A stretch of DNA of 64,000 nt from positions 434,001-498,000 of the forward strand of contig JAUPFP010000051.1 of the NCBI GenBank assembly GCA_036925085.1. Reading direction: 5' to 3'. This DNA comes from Brachycybe producta (lineage: Eukaryota; Arthropoda; Diplopoda; Playtdesmida; Andrognathidae). Of this stretch, positions 1 through 48,474 are shown in pieces. The first letter of the stretch is position 1. Every line of letters starts with the position of its first letter. The translations under genes and the position numbers were made by a program. The notes beneath the pieces are model-generated. The model was not told the DNA's origin and made no database searches. It worked only from the letters and a program-made list of their open reading frames with translations.

Positions 1-4
1 AAAC

Positions 5-673
5 ATGAGAAGAGTGTCACAGTGGGTCACCGAGGTGCAAAAACACATACAGCGAAAAAACTCACTACGGGAAAATACATTCCGAGCCAAGAAGCCTGGA
101 AGAACACAACACTTTCAGTTTCCACTCATATCAGGAAGAAGAACACTTCTGCCAACACCAACAAACAAGCTTCCTACCCTACCTCCACTCATATACGAAC
201 CTAAAGAAGTGGATTCATCATCATGGCCCGAACTGTTACGATTCCCGACATCAGTACAACTGAAAAACCCCGACCTGCTCCAAAAAGGCCCTGTTGACAG
301 GAGTCATCCGGAGCACCTCACCAAAAGAAGCCCAGAAACTCAAATAGAGTCGCAACCAACAGTGTTAAAAGTGCGCGATAATTCTAATTGGTTACAAGAC
401 TCATCCGAACAATCATGGGTTAACCATCAAGAACTTTTAACCCAAACTCGAATATTTACATCAGAAACTGTGATAAATCAAGATATTCAACAGCCATGTG
501 CAGGTGTGAAACTAGTGCCTTCAAGGGATGCTCAACTTAAGGTACCTGACAAGCCGCACATTCAACACGACCACAAGAACATTCAACAACGAAAAAAACA
601 GAACCAACAACGAAACTTTAGGAAGTGGAAGAAAAGAAAAGCTGCCAGACAGAAAAAATCATACAAATCATGA
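5..673 (+). CDS. Unidentified 222-codon ORF upstream of a candidate LTR
   Basis: I do not recognise this protein. The reading frame is open for 222 codons and ends in a strongly basic tail (KWKKRKAARQKKSYKS) followed by a stop. It is Pro/Gln/Ser-rich in the middle, with no transmembrane segment or enzyme motif that I can see. It lies antisense to AGPS and stops 33 bp before a TGTTA...TAACA-bounded block that looks like a long terminal repeat. The likeliest reading is therefore the last coding part of an LTR retrotransposon whose 5' end lies outside the window. A terminal exon of a neighbouring host gene is the alternative. The ATG at 5 may not be the true start, because the frame could continue to the left. 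Confidence 0.4.
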   Translation: MRRVSQWVTEVQKHIQRKNSLRENTFRAKKPGRTQHFQFPLISGRRTLLPTPTNKLPTLPPLIYEPKEVDSSSWPELLRFPTSVQLKNPDLLQKGPVDRSHPEHLTKRSPETQIESQPTVLKVRDNSNWLQDSSEQSWVNHQELLTQTRIFTSETVINQDIQQPCAGVKLVPSRDAQLKVPDKPHIQHDHKNIQQRKKQNQQRNFRKWKKRKAARQKKSYKS

Positions 674-706
674 TGAGACAATTTATATATATCTTGGGGT
701 CAGGGA

Positions 707-1843
707 TGTTATGAGTGCAAATACACATAACATTTTTTATTTTCTATTGACCCAATTCATCTCATATGTGCAAATAAGCACATAAGAGTTTTTTAAATTG
801 TTTGTATGTTGCCCTACTTTTACTAAAAATGTTCAGGCACCTTCCACACTTATTTTTTATTTTTTAATGTTTTCCTTTTCCTTAGGGGGTACAAATTTTA
901 AGCTATAGTAGAGTACCAAAACACAGTTTTTTGATAATTTTAAATGTTTTAACCAAAAAAATCCCAGACAGTTTTTTATATGTATTTAACGAAAAATCTA
1001 GTAAACATTAGTAAGGCAATATTTCATATTGTCAAAGACTTAGTCTTAAAAGTACCCTCACTAGTGTTTTTTATACCATTATAAGTGTAATTTTTTGTAT
1101 TCTTGTGATTTACAACAAAGTAACAGAAAACCATTAACATCATTATACTTTTACCTTTTTTATATATAACAGTTTTGCACCCCATGTAAACTTACATTAT
1201 ATATCATTTTATAATTCTAAATCCATTATAAGCCCAATCCATTAATCTTATATTTTTGTCCATTTTTTTTGTATTTCAGTCTTTAATGTAACTAACCAAT
1301 CATAGCTTTGGAAAATGGAATCCAGCCCTCAAAAAACTGAATAAAAAGAGCTGTATTTCCAAAAGGAAAGACAGACTTCAGAGGAGCTCATCCGATTCCA
1401 TCTTTGAAGGCTATCACCAACCTTAAAAGAAAAAAGCTATCCCACAAACTTTGCTGGTCACTGTATTTTACCGGTCGCTTTAAGTTGGTTCCCATCTGGG
1501 TTCACCACAAGAAGCTGTACAGGTTCTATACAGTAGAACTGATAGTTAGTTGGGGACTTTTTACTTTTCAAAAATGTTCCTGCTTATGTGAGTGAAACAA
1601 TAATTGTTTTTTTTTGTCTTTTTTTTTTATATATTTCTTTTTTGTTAACTTAGGGTGATGGATATTTTTTTATGTTGTAAACTTTTAAATGGTGGTGGAT
1701 GTTAAAATTGTTATGTTAAACCAATAAACCAAATTTAACAAAGAAAAGACTTGGCTAGTTTCTTGTCCCTAAACAGTCTTCAGTGACTAAGCGAACCTCC
1801 CCAGTTAGCTATCCTCATTTAAAGGAAAAAAATTTCGCTAACA
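707..1843 (+). mobile_element. Candidate 3' LTR (TGTTA...TAACA)
   Basis: The block starts TGTTATGAG just after a G-rich stretch (ggggtcaggga, a possible polypurine tract) and ends TTCGCTAACA, giving 5-bp inverted ends. It is AT-rich, with AATAAA signals near 1340 and 1722. The ends resemble BEL/Pao-type LTRs. The partner LTR would be outside the window, so neither the repeat nor a target duplication can be confirmed here. Confidence 0.4.
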
Positions 1844-1912
1844 GTTAGGTGAAGTTGTATCAACAGTACTCAACCTGACAAAATATGCAATGCCTACTTG
1901 TAATAAATTTAA

Positions 1913-2290
1913 AAGGGGATATAGACCTTTGCCCTAAAAATACTTGCCCTACAGCCATTTGCCCTAAAAACATTTGCCCTAAAACCAATTTTTCTCTCTT
2001 TTCATTTGCCCTAAAGGGGACATTTTCCCTAAAAGAACATTTTCCTTAAAAGTCATTTGCCCTAAACCGTTTTTATCTATCTTTTCATATAGTTTAGTGT
2101 CTTTTGGTGGAGTATGTTAAATAGGTTCTGTGTGCCTCAGATGTGCAAAAAATGCGAAATGACATACATTTACACTGCTGATTAGAGCAAATGTCCTTTT
2201 ATGACAAGTGCCCCTTTAGGACAAATGGTTTTACAGCAAATGTCCCTTTAGGGGAAATGGCTTTAGGGCAAGTATCTTTAGGACAAATGC
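1913..2290. repeat. Inverted pair of TTTGCCCTAAA minisatellite blocks
   Basis: Degenerate units of the TTTGCCCTAAA(AGGGACA) family run forward at about 1930-2067. They run in reverse complement (TTTAGGGCAAATG) at about 2183-2290, forming a loose inverted repeat with about 115 bp between the arms. The same unit makes the long array at 3930-4680. The block lies just beyond AGPS exon 18. Confidence 0.75.
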
Positions 2291-2471
2291 CCCACACCCA
2301 TTTAAAAGTAAAGTCATATTACATTAATCAGTACTTCCCCAATACTAAGAAAATGGACACATTTGTTTGGTTCAATACTCGACATGTGTACCATAAAGCT
2401 TAGGGTTGTATTCTTAATTATTGCGAAGTCAAAGGTAGTGCTAAACAGAAATTTGATGAAAATGTAAATAC

Positions 2472-38635
<36,164 letters not shown>

Positions 38636-38830
38636 CTGTGTGTTCGTTCATAAGTCAGTCATTTTAATATGCAAAGTTTACATGTATTTGAAAAAAATAA
38701 ACAAGTTAAAAACTACACAGCAAAATGCAAACACCACATAACTTCTTCATGAACATCAATTGATGCAATACTGGGAATTATGTATTTTTTTTACATTTCA
38801 ATTTAGTTTATTGAATGAGTTCTATCCAAA

Positions 38831-38985
38831 ATGAACGTGTATATGTCTCATCCATTTGATGTAATTGTCCATTACACGAAACGTATGTCCATTTCACGTT
38901 CTGCATCAGGCCAACTTATGTTCATGGACATACATTTCGTGTAATGGCCAATTACTCCAAATGGATACGACATATACACTTGTTT
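38831..38985. repeat. Foldback element with arms of about 57 bp
   Basis: The left arm starts GAACGTGTATATGTCTCATCC and the right arm ends GGATACGACATATACACTTG. They pair imperfectly along TTACACGAAACGTATGTCC. It is probably a small MITE. It lies just upstream of AGPS exon a. Confidence 0.8.
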
Positions 38986-39289
38986 TCAAAACAGTGGAGT
39001 GGCATGAGTTTGCCGAGTTGGAGTGGAGCCAGAGCCCTAATACTTGACTGCTCCACTGCTCCAGCTTTTTAACTTTCTATTCCAAGAAAAAGTAATGAAA
39101 TCCACCATGCAGGTCAAAAATAAATTACAGTTTAGTTTACCAATTTATTTTACAGATTTCACTGTTAGTCATTTGTGTGAGTTGTGATGGTGTCACTCGA
39201 TTTTTATGTTACTGTTAAATTGTATTTAAGAAATTTATTACAAATATATAGCCAGTGCAGAAACAAACTGCAAAGGCAATGGTAAGAAT
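38986..39289. other. Sequence upstream of the first visible AGPS exon
   Basis: I searched for the missing N-terminal AGPS exon and found no convincing candidate. AT-rich, no other feature. Confidence 0.4.
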
Positions 39290-40448
39290 GCTGGTTGAGG
39301 AAGAGGCACCCCTGGGAGTAGCTCCCGATCGGCACGATACATGATTGAACCATCAGCTCCCCGGCTTCATCCAGCTGCTCAAGGTGGAGTTTGTCGGTCA
39401 GGCCACTCAGCCCGGCCTTCACAACACCACCATCAGTAGCGGGGGTCCCCTTACAAGAGCCTTTTATTGACCAAACATCCATGGAGGTCTTGCCATCTCC
39501 ACCAGACACCAAAACCCTCTGAAAGACAGCTCCAAACTTTCCACTGCTAGGAGCTGTCACCAACCGAGTCAATGGTAGTTTCCACTCCATCACTGTGTCA
39601 ATGAGCTACGAGGCCTCCAAGGAGACCTCACCGCCAATGTCGACCACACTAGCCAAATGAATGCAGCATCCAATCGACAGATCCGGATATGTTCCATGGT
39701 TCAGTAGCCACCATTATACCAGCGATTCCCAGGATTACACCAGTGAAACACCACACCAGTCACCACCAGCACAAGCTAGTGTTGACACTTGACAGTAACG
39801 TTTTGCAGAATCTGCCAACAACAAAAAACTGCCAGATTAGGGGAGAACTCAGGCTCCGATTCAAGCAGAGCTTTATCCACCCAACTTAAGCAGACTGGTC
39901 GAATTGGTTGAACCGAGATCCTTATGTTGCCATCCTCTTTGCCGTAATGGGTACCCTACAAAAAGGAAAACAGCGGTCAAAACATTTCCGATCATGGAAA
40001 AAATATTCCCACAGAGTTTCACCGTCGGAAATTCCGTTCATCCGTCCTCAGCGGAAAGTACGGCAGAACTGCTGTCCAGAGCATTTTCCAAAGCGAGTGT
40101 CACGTCTGCCAAAACAAAGATGGTGGCTCTACTCGATTCCCATATGGAGATATGTTAGGTGTCGTTAATTGTTTTCAGGTAAAACATCACTGACTTTGAG
40201 AAATAGCACCCTGGAGACAACTATCAGGAAGTTTGTCTCCTAATTCAAATACCTGAAGGAGCCAGACCAGGTCATCACAACCCTCTCAACTTACCTGTTC
40301 TGCCCTGTGAAGAGGCTTGTCGCGGCAGACAGGTTTGCTCCCGTTGACATGCCTACGTAGTAATGGACGGCTTATCCGGTGTCAGAGCAAACAAGAGTCC
40401 ATCCATGCTGCCACCCACTGATTAGCCCATCATAAGCTCTTCTGGGTG
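39290..40448 (-). pseudogene. Scrambled minus-strand Ty3/gypsy fragments
   Basis: On the minus strand, 40448 to about 40290 resembles the end of the post-integrase domain. A polypurine-like GGTAAGTTGAGAGGGT and an LTR start TGTGATGACCTGGTCTGG (40276) follow, with LTR sequence to about 40156. Then 39890-39290 returns to the extension (VETTIDSVGDSSQQWKVW matches VETTVDSVVDASRQW of the young copy). The order is impossible for an intact element, so this is a rearranged relic. Confidence 0.55.
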
Positions 40449-40449
40449 T

Positions 40450-43400
40450 TTTGCCACCCAAGTCTGGAATTGAAAACCGTCCCCTTGAATCCTCCTTTAG
40501 ACATCGAAACTCTTCCAATACCCATCTGGAGGAGGACTCTCTCGAGTCTTCTCCTATGGATTCTCACCGTGTATCTGCCCCTAAAAAGGCAGACGACGAT
40601 CTGGTTTGCACAGAAACAGGGATGGAGGCGGCTAATGGTATTTTAGCCGCTAAGCTGCCGCTGTTAGCCGAGTTTCCGGTAAAATTAGTGGCTAAGCCCC
40701 ATCTTGTTGGTTTTTTAAACAAAGACGGATGCCGGCCGTTAATTTGAAGAAAAAAAACATTTGTGTTACCGGAACAATCGAAGAAAAGGCCAGCGACTGG
40801 TAGCCAGGAAAAAAATAAAAGTCCCTATAGGGGATTTCTTCTTTTCTGCCTGTTTGCAGTTTACCTAAACTGTAAATTGGTGTCAAGCAGTCATTGACCA
40901 CTTACACACGTGGTATGTGTGGAGGCAGCACCATGATGGTCATGGTGATGCTACTGCATTGGGGACCACACCAATCACGGTGGTTGACCGACCAAGCACC
41001 GTGAAACTTGGATGGTCATTTTGTGACTTTGGACGGTTCTGGCTGTGAAGGCACCATTGGAGATGGTTTGTACCATAGTCCACGGTGTTTGAGTGGCCAG
41101 AAAGTGATTTCACACGGTGAAAGTCCGTGGAAATCACTCCCCTCTAAAACTGAACAGAGGTTACGGGGTTTGTATGGTCCAAACAGTAGTTTCGCCGGTT
41201 CCGACCGTGCATCTCCGGGAGAAGTGGTTCTGACCAAGATTTTCGGGGTTTGCCAGGTTGAAATGGGATTTCACAAAGTGAAAACCCGTGGAAATCACCA
41301 CCCATCATAACCCACCATGGTCAAACATGTTTTTGGCCTGTTCCGACCGTGCAGACAGACTTGATCGACTGGACGAAAGTCACAACTACCAAACGCTGTC
41401 AGGATTTCTGATGGCTGACGTGAAGCGATACTATGTTGGGGAGTTCCCTAACCAGCAGTACCATAAATAGGGCTCTAAATCCAAAAAGAAGTCCGGTGCT
41501 GCTAGGTATGCTGCAAGGATGAAAGCCCTTGCTGTGAGAGAGGCCCAGTTGAAGGCGAAGAAAGCTGCCATGGCGAAGTTTATGCCGGCAGTCTTACTTC
41601 TGCCTGAGGAGGCTCAAGGAACCCCAGGGGCTGCCTGGTCTGATACCCTCCCACCTGTCACGGTTTCGCCCGTGGTGGTGGCTGGGTCTTCGGGTTGGCA
41701 GTCAGACTCCCAAAAGGGACCGAAGAGTGAAAAAAGCCAATCAGCCTTCTCCTCCCGCTCCTAGGAAGAGCACTCCAGCACGTGGTGGTGGTAGTCAGGG
41801 ACAGAAACGTCCCCGCCCCTTTACCCCAAAAGTGGCCGGTAATCCAGTAGAGAAAAAGGCGAAGACCTCTCGTGGAGGTCCAGCTGGCTTCCCCAAAAGA
41901 AGATGGAGCCAGGAGGACCGCTTGTGGTACCACCAGGCTCAAGTGGCAAGGTGCGAGGCCCTTGTCCAGAGGGATAAAAAGGCTGCATGCCGACGGGAGT
42001 TCGAGCTCCAGGCCGCTCAATTTCCGCCCCTGCGGAAAGCTGATGCCCGGAATCCGCTTGTTACAAGGAAACCTCCTGTCGGGTGTAGTCACTCCAGCTC
42101 ACGCCGCTGGCCAACAGCAAATTGCCCAAAAGGGGGCAATACAAACTGCCAAGGCACCACCCACGGTGCAGCAGCTAAAACTGGTTGGTAGCAAGGGTCA
42201 GCCGACCATTGCACAATGGAAAAAGATAATTCCCCAGGATGGTCGCAGACGGTTTGTAGCAATACAACCGGACGCAACCGTCAGTTCGGTTACGGGAGCC
42301 AACTTGGAGGCGAGTACAGCTACAACTTGAAAGTCTTTGGCTGGCAAGTCCGGTCAGTCTAAGGGGGCTAACCACCCCTCGAAGTCTGACCGGCCCGGTA
42401 AATCTTCGGGTTCATGTGCACCCAGCGGGAAGTACGGCAAACCTCACAAGAAAAAGAAAAAGAACAAGAAAAAGTCCTAAGTGAGAAGAAGGAAGTTCCG
42501 CAGCTTCCGCCCTAGGGTCCCAGGGGACTGGTGGCAGAAGGGTCGGAGCAGATGAGGGAGGAGTATCAACACGTTAGTGTCAGGTGGGAACCAACCAGAC
42601 CATACCGTCCGGTGATGACAGCATGGATGGATGGAAGATCGATGCATGACGTGGTGGTCGGCATCCCTCCATCCTTCCCGTCCTACTGAACCTGTTGATT
42701 CGGTCGGTGGTAACTCTCCACTGGGTCAACTCGCCTTTACCTAAGGGTGGGGGCAGCCCGGCGGGGACAAGTTCCCACCAAACGTGGTCACTTGCCTTTT
42801 GTATGAAGGACACCCTTCTCTCCGAGTTCTGACGATGGAGTTTTTGAACCCCAAGGACCGGAAGAACAATCTAGGTCTCACCCAGCCTGAGGGCGATGGC
42901 TGATGTTTTGGAGCAAGTCCTCCGTATTCAGAAGGAGAGGTCTTTCTGAATAACCGACTTGGTCTGTGGCAGGACCAGATGGGAATGGAGGGGTTTCAAT
43001 ACCATGGATATTAAAGTTTAGGAGAGCCACTCCCAGTACCATGGGCGCCGTCATTGCCATCTTCATGCTTGCTTTTGGCGGTAGACTATCCGGTGTTGCT
43101 GAACGCCAACCCGGTAAGGAGGCGCTATGCTGTTCTTGACATGATGGGGACAGGAGACGGGATAATACGTTTATCAAACCTCGTGGCACGATACACTCAG
43201 CACCTTCCTTGGATGCAACTTAGAAGAAATGGTTGGGGAGTTCGTTACCCAACCACTACGAGGTTGCAAGTCTGATCCCGCAGCTTCCGTCGTAGGTCTT
43301 CTAACAAGTCGGACCCTTTGTACGGGTCCGCAGCTTGCCGATCTTGCCATCGATGAATTTCGACAGCAGGAGGAAGCAAGGCTCAGTGGGACGAATTTTG

Positions 43401-43511
43401 ATCTCGTAGTCAGGTGGCGTACCACCCGGATGTGGCTGTGGTGGGTACATCAGTGGATGTCAGAGTGTATGGGCACTCCAGGGATTCCACCACCGAAAAA
43501 GCCATCTTAGA
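40450..43511 (+). pseudogene. Post-integrase extension of Ty3/gypsy element 4, degenerate
   Basis: Follows the extension in order: HRVSAPKKADDDLV, AAKLPLLAEFPVKLVAKPHL, a hydrophobic segment GFLLFCLFAVYL (about 40834), a repeat-like stretch FHKVKTRGNHH (about 41270), DRLDRLDESHNYQ, VGEFPNQQYHK, ARYAARMKALAVREAQLKAK, KKKKKNKKKS-like basic run (about 42450), NRLGLWQDQMGMEG (about 42950) and LLTSRTLCTGPQLADLA with TTRMWLWWVHQW (43290-43460). Several stops and frameshifts are present. Integrase and everything upstream are absent; the start abuts the scrambled minus fragment. Confidence 0.8.
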
Positions 43512-43568
43512 AACCTGATGGGGGGTCAATCCTTGCTGGCTCGACCGACCTGATCCCGGGGCGGATCA

Positions 43569-43584
43569 GGGAAATTGAGAGGAA
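43569..43584 (+). promoter_or_regulatory. Polypurine tract of element 4
   Basis: GGGAAATTGAGAGGAA, two changes from the family tract, directly precedes the LTR. Confidence 0.85.
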
Positions 43585-44388
43585 TGTCACGACCCAGTTT
43601 ATTCCTTCTTTAATTAGGAAAAGCAAGACTGAGTCCTGATGTCGTCTGCTAGGCTGCTATAGTAGGCAGCCCAGCGGACGACATAAACTCCAGGTAGGAT
43701 CACTGTCCTCCCCAGGTGGAGTAGCCTGGGGGTATACAATGGCAGCCGCCAGTATATACCGGCAGTATAGTGAGACCCTGAGGAGTAAGATGATCAAGAC
43801 TTTGCTGATGGAGGCCAAAGAGGTCTTCCACGTGTTCTTCTTTGTTTGCTGTTTGGGTTTTTTGTGTTCTCTGCTGGACACAAAGTCCAGCAGATTGCTG
43901 TATATATCTATTAAATAGTAAGTGTTCTATTAAATATATTTTATCCTAACTACACTGGTGTCTGTGTCACTATTTTCTGGGGAAGTAACCATGGGGAGGG
44001 TGAGGGTTTGCTGGTTGAAGTTCACCGGCACATCACCGTCCTGTTTCCGTCGTTTCGGCCGGTACTACGTACGTGGTTCCACGTTAGGATCCAATGGAGA
44101 TCTACCGTGGGTTCCTCGTCTTGGTCGGCGGCAATACACTGTCGATCTGCGGAGAAAAAACTCAACCGGTGCTACCAAAAGACACGGACAGAGCAAGAGA
44201 GCAGCTATTGCTGCGATCCTGGCCCCAAGGGAGCCAGCAATAAGATAAAGAAGTTTTATCGGGGTCATTGTAACTGAGCCCAGTCGGGTTATTACACTAG
44301 CGCTGCGATCCTGTCCCCGACAGTCTGGCTGGGTGAGTTTGTTCAAAAACTTCCTAGGGTATTTTAATGGACCGGTCGGGTCATTACA
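43585..44388 (+). mobile_element. 3' LTR of Ty3/gypsy element 4
   Basis: 804 bp, TGTCACGACC...GGTCGGGTCATTACA. It contains a GTCGTCTGC..GCGGACGAC inverted pair (about 43641-43683), TATA-like GTATATACC (about 43750) and ATTAAATA before the U5 block. It closely matches the split LTR at 49429-49775/62381-63024. Confidence 0.85.
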
Positions 44389-44395
44389 GAAGCAG

Positions 44396-46015
44396 CTTTT
44401 TTGAATTTGAAATTGAAAAATTACTCTGCAAGCAGCCATAAAAGGCCTATGGCAAAGGGTCAAGAGTCCAAGTGCAGCATACAAAATGCATTGTCAAAAC
44501 GAGAAAATATAAAACCCCATTGATATAAACCCAACAATTTCAATATTTTTTTAATGCTGCAAATATATGCATTGTCAAAACAAAACAAAATTATGACTCC
44601 CATAAAATACGTTTTCCCCGGCAAGCAAGTTCCATTGTTGAATTGCCCTAGAGACAAATGACCACTAATAAGAATCTGTTCGTGCAAAAATCTCTCCAAC
44701 TTTGATAGAGTGGTCATCCCTACCAAACATAATGCCCTGCAAAGTTTACTTGAAGTAGGATTAGGGCAAGAGCCTTCTAGCATTCGATTAAAGATATTAA
44801 GACTAAAATCTGAATGTCTTGCAATTAAGCTATCCCAACCAAGCTCTGAAAGTATTTTAGTTACACTGTCGGCATATCCATATTTACCACAAACAAACCT
44901 AGCAGCCCTGCGTTGGACCATTTCTATAGAGTGAGCTAAGTCCTCAGTGTGGGGATTCCACACGGAGCTGCAGTATTCTAGATGGGGACGTACTAATGAT
45001 TGATATGCTATACATTTTACCTCCCTGGGACACCTTCTTAGAACGCGTTGACTAAACCTAAGCATCTGCATAGACTTGGAAATAATCTGTTCGACATGCA
45101 GCTTCCAAGAAAGTTTAGCTGTAATCGTTACCCCCAAATATTTATAAGAATTTACGTTATTAAGTGGAATGGCCCCTATTCTATATGGAAATATTATTGG
45201 ATTCTTTCCCCTAGCTACCCTCATTACACAACATTTTCCCTTATTAAGTTGAAGTTGCCATTTAGAACACCATGCCTCTATTGCTTTCAAGTCACTATCA
45301 ATAATATGGCAATCATTGTCAGAGGTAACCTCACGATAAATTATTGTATCATCTGCAAATAGCCGGCAATTGCTGCTAACTTGACTGCTGAGGTCATTGA
45401 TATACAAAAGAAACAGAAGTGGACCCAACACACTACCCTGAGTAACCCCTGATGTAACCCCTATCCAGTCAGATTGAGACCCACCTGCAACAACCCTTTG
45501 TTTCCTATCACTCAAAAAAGAATGCACCCATTTATACACCTGTTCACCCAATCCATACCCACTAATTTTTGTCATTAGTTTTGAGTGAGAAACTGTGTCA
45601 AATGCCTTGCAGAGATCAAGAAAAACCAAATCTATCTGACTGCCTTTGTCTAAAATTTTCTGAAGGTCATCAACTAAAAGAATAAGCTGGGTTTCACATG
45701 AACGCCCCCTAAGAAACCCATGCTGGTTATCACAAAAGATTGTTTTCCATAAGAAAATTCATTGAGGAGGAATATATAATATGTTCAAGGACCTTGCAAA
45801 CTATCGAGGTTAAAGACACGGGTCTGTAATTAGTTACCTGAGACTTGTCTCCTGATTTAAAAATTGGACTAACATTAGCTAATTTCCACATATCTGGTAC
45901 AATACCTACATCTAAACTCTGTTGAAAAATTAACTGAAGGTATGGACCCAACTCTTGTGCAAGATTTTTTAAAATGATAGCATTGCTTCCAGAACAAGAC
46001 CTTCCTTTCTCAATG
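44396..46015 (-). mobile_element. CR1/Jockey-like LINE, 5' truncated, long RT ORF
   Basis: The minus strand reads GPYLQLIFQQSLDVGIVPDM, NYRPVSLTSIVCKVLEHIIY, a stop or frameshift near 45730, then 389 open codons (44460-45629): VFLDLCKAFDTVSHSKL, GVTQGSVLGPLLFLLYINDL, CRLFADDTIIY (active-site FADD), NSYKYLGVTI, VQRRAARFVCGKYGYADSVT. The order is that of CR1/Jockey/Rex1 RTs. Endonuclease is missing. The 3' end passes into an A/T-rich tail directly beside the LTR at 43585-44388. One break aside, the RT is well preserved, so it is fairly recent. Confidence 0.88.
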
Positions 46016-48470
46016 GAGGCACTGGCTAACTATAGCGACTATTAACACAGATAAGGCTGCAGGCGGGGATAGTATACCTCCAGCAACTATAAAATATATC
46101 AACGAGTGTAATGATGGGTACCTACTCCAAGTTCTCAACAGGTGCTACCTGAGTGGGGTATTTCCAAAAGTATGGAAGGAGGGCATAGTTGTCTGGGTCC
46201 CCAAACAAGGATCAGACAGGCTACGCCCTATTTGTTTACTTCCATGTATAGGTAAAGTCCTAGATAAGCTTTGCGCAAAGCGATTAATGCACTTCTTAGA
46301 ACAAAATAATCATCTGTCTGATGAACAGTTTGGTTTTAGGGAAGGCAGGAGTACAATCATGGCTTACGAAAGATTCCAGCAGATAGTAGCTGTACAAAAA
46401 TCTATGAAAAGACATACATTGGTTGTATCCCTTGATATTAAAAACGCTTTCAATTGTGCATGGCACCCCATGATATTATATCAACTCCAAAGGATGGGTT
46501 GTCCAGGTAACCTATATACGATTATTAAATCTTTTTTCGTCGACCGGACAGTACAATCAGGGCCAGTAAAGAAGAGTGTTAACATGGGGTGCCCCCAGGG
46601 ATCCTGTTTAGGACCAGTATTATGGCTGACAATGTTGGAAGGAGGGAGACGATCTCCAAGCTTTTGCTGACGATGCTGTGATTTTTATCACTGGCAGGTC
46701 AGCAAAAGAGATTGAAAATAAAGCGAGTCGACTTTTATTGACATGTGAAGCAAGGGCAGAGAAGTGCAACCTGCAATTTTCAATTAGCAAGACTTCAGCA
46801 CTATTTTACCCTGCCACTAATATTAAAAGGGGCCCTAAGATTGTAATGTATGGGCAGGTCATACCATTACAATCCAACATTAAGTATTTGGGGTTAATCT
46901 GGGATGCTAAATTCCAGTGGATTGACCATGTTAAATACCTCCAGCGTAAGGGTTTAACTATGGCGACAAAGCTATTTTATATTTGTGGAAGCCAGTGGGG
47001 TACTGCTCCACATATGCTAAGGAAAATCTATCTTAGCGTGGTGGAACCAATGATCTTATACGGGGCCGAAATATGGGGTAGTAGAGGCAGCGATTCAAGA
47101 TTAGCTCTAGATAGGACGCTCTACAAAGACCATTTATGTGTGCCATCACTAAAACATATAGTACAGCACCCAACAAGGCAATCCAAATCCTAGCAAAGTG
47201 TGCTCCACTATGGCTACTGGCAAGCAACAAATATAACCTAGGGAAAAGACTCAATCAATACTTTCAGGAAGATGGGAGTCACCATAAGGCCTATTCGAAA
47301 CTACATCCCGCAAAGCGGAAAAATTATCTGGTAGGGGTCTGGGAGGAAGCACCCCTTTGCGAAGTAAGTTTACAATGTTATACCGATGGTTCTAAGAAGG
47401 ATGGGAGGGTGGGATCTTTAGTAGTTATAATGAAGAACGGTCTTAAGGTTAAAGAGTGGAAAGGACGTGCTCTATATTTAAAGTGCTCTATATTTCAATC
47501 AGAGGTCTATGCTATCTATATTGCAATAACATTACTACCAGCTGTGAGAGGTTCAGAAGATAAGAGCCCTAATCTGTGCTGACTCTCACTCAGCCTTGAC
47601 TAGTGTTGCTAAAAGCAGTAGTAGAGATAACAAAATTGCATGTAAAGCACATTATAAATTAGATAATCTAGTAGAGGAAGGGTTCTTCATCAATTTAATA
47701 TGGGTAAGAGCCCATTCCGGGGTGCCAGGCAACGAGATCGCTGATAAACTTGCAAAAGAGGGGACCATGAACCTAACCTGTCTTGCCCATAGTTGGCCAA
47801 TCTCTTGGTTCAAGCAAGAGGCTAATAAGGTACTATTGGCAAGATGGAAAGAGGACTGGAGTCAAACCACAAAGGGGAGAGAAACATTTAAATGGCTCCC
47901 CATTCCTAGTATGGAAGGATATCTTTTCTCTGGCTGTGTTACACAGATTTTAACTGGACACGGGGCATTTGGGATCTACTTGAAAAGATTCAACCTCCTA
48001 AAAGATGGGACTCCTGGCCTATGTATATGCAGGAACGAAGAAGACACCGTAGAGCACATTCTGTGGAGATGCCCAGATCGTAAAAGGGTGGAACCCCGCT
48101 TAGGTCTCCAGGCTGCAGTTACTAGAGAAGGTTTTTCTTGGCCATGTGAAAGGCAAAACCTTATAGATCCAACATTAATTAAAGCTTTCCAAAAATTCTG
48201 TAAAGCCATAGTAGCAGATATATAAGGATACATTGGATGTATTTAGGAACCTAAAGTGCTATAACCAAGTTAGCTCTTGCCATGAAATCAATCTTGTGAT
48301 TGATGTGCTAAGATTGACTGGGTTTTTGTGCCACTGGCTTTTCCCAGTCAACGAGGCTATAATAGCGGAAAGTTAATATAATCAAGCCATTTTAACTTAG
48401 AACTCTCCGTAAACTGACTCTTAATATGTTAATTAATTCTGTAACTCTTCCCTAGTTTGACTGGGTTTGT
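46000..48470 (+). mobile_element. R1/I-group LINE with RNase H, 5' truncated
   Basis: Plus-strand RT: TDKAAGGDSIPPATIKYINE, LRPICLLPCIGKVLDKLCAK, EQFGFREGRSTIMAYERF, LVVSLDIKNAFNCAWH, MGCPQGSCLGPVLW, then a frameshift at about 46665 just before the (F)ADDAV-like catalytic box (AFADDAV region reads out of frame). It continues IKYLGLIWDAKFQW, RNase H CYTDGSKKDGRVG, a stop, ADSHSAL, VRAHSGVPGNEIADKLAKEG, and the zinc-finger-like CICRNEEDTVEHILWRCP. It ends with a stop at 48225 and a short 3' UTR. Having RNase H plus a terminal CCHC finger places it near R1/I elements. At least three breaks make it inactive. Confidence 0.88.
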
Positions 48471-48474
48471 GTCC

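Noticed and set aside
1..2471. Search for the last AGPS exon with the His-rich HHHGVGK motif
   Set aside because: No such minus-strand coding was seen. CATCATCATGG at about 217 reads as His codons only on the plus strand and out of context.
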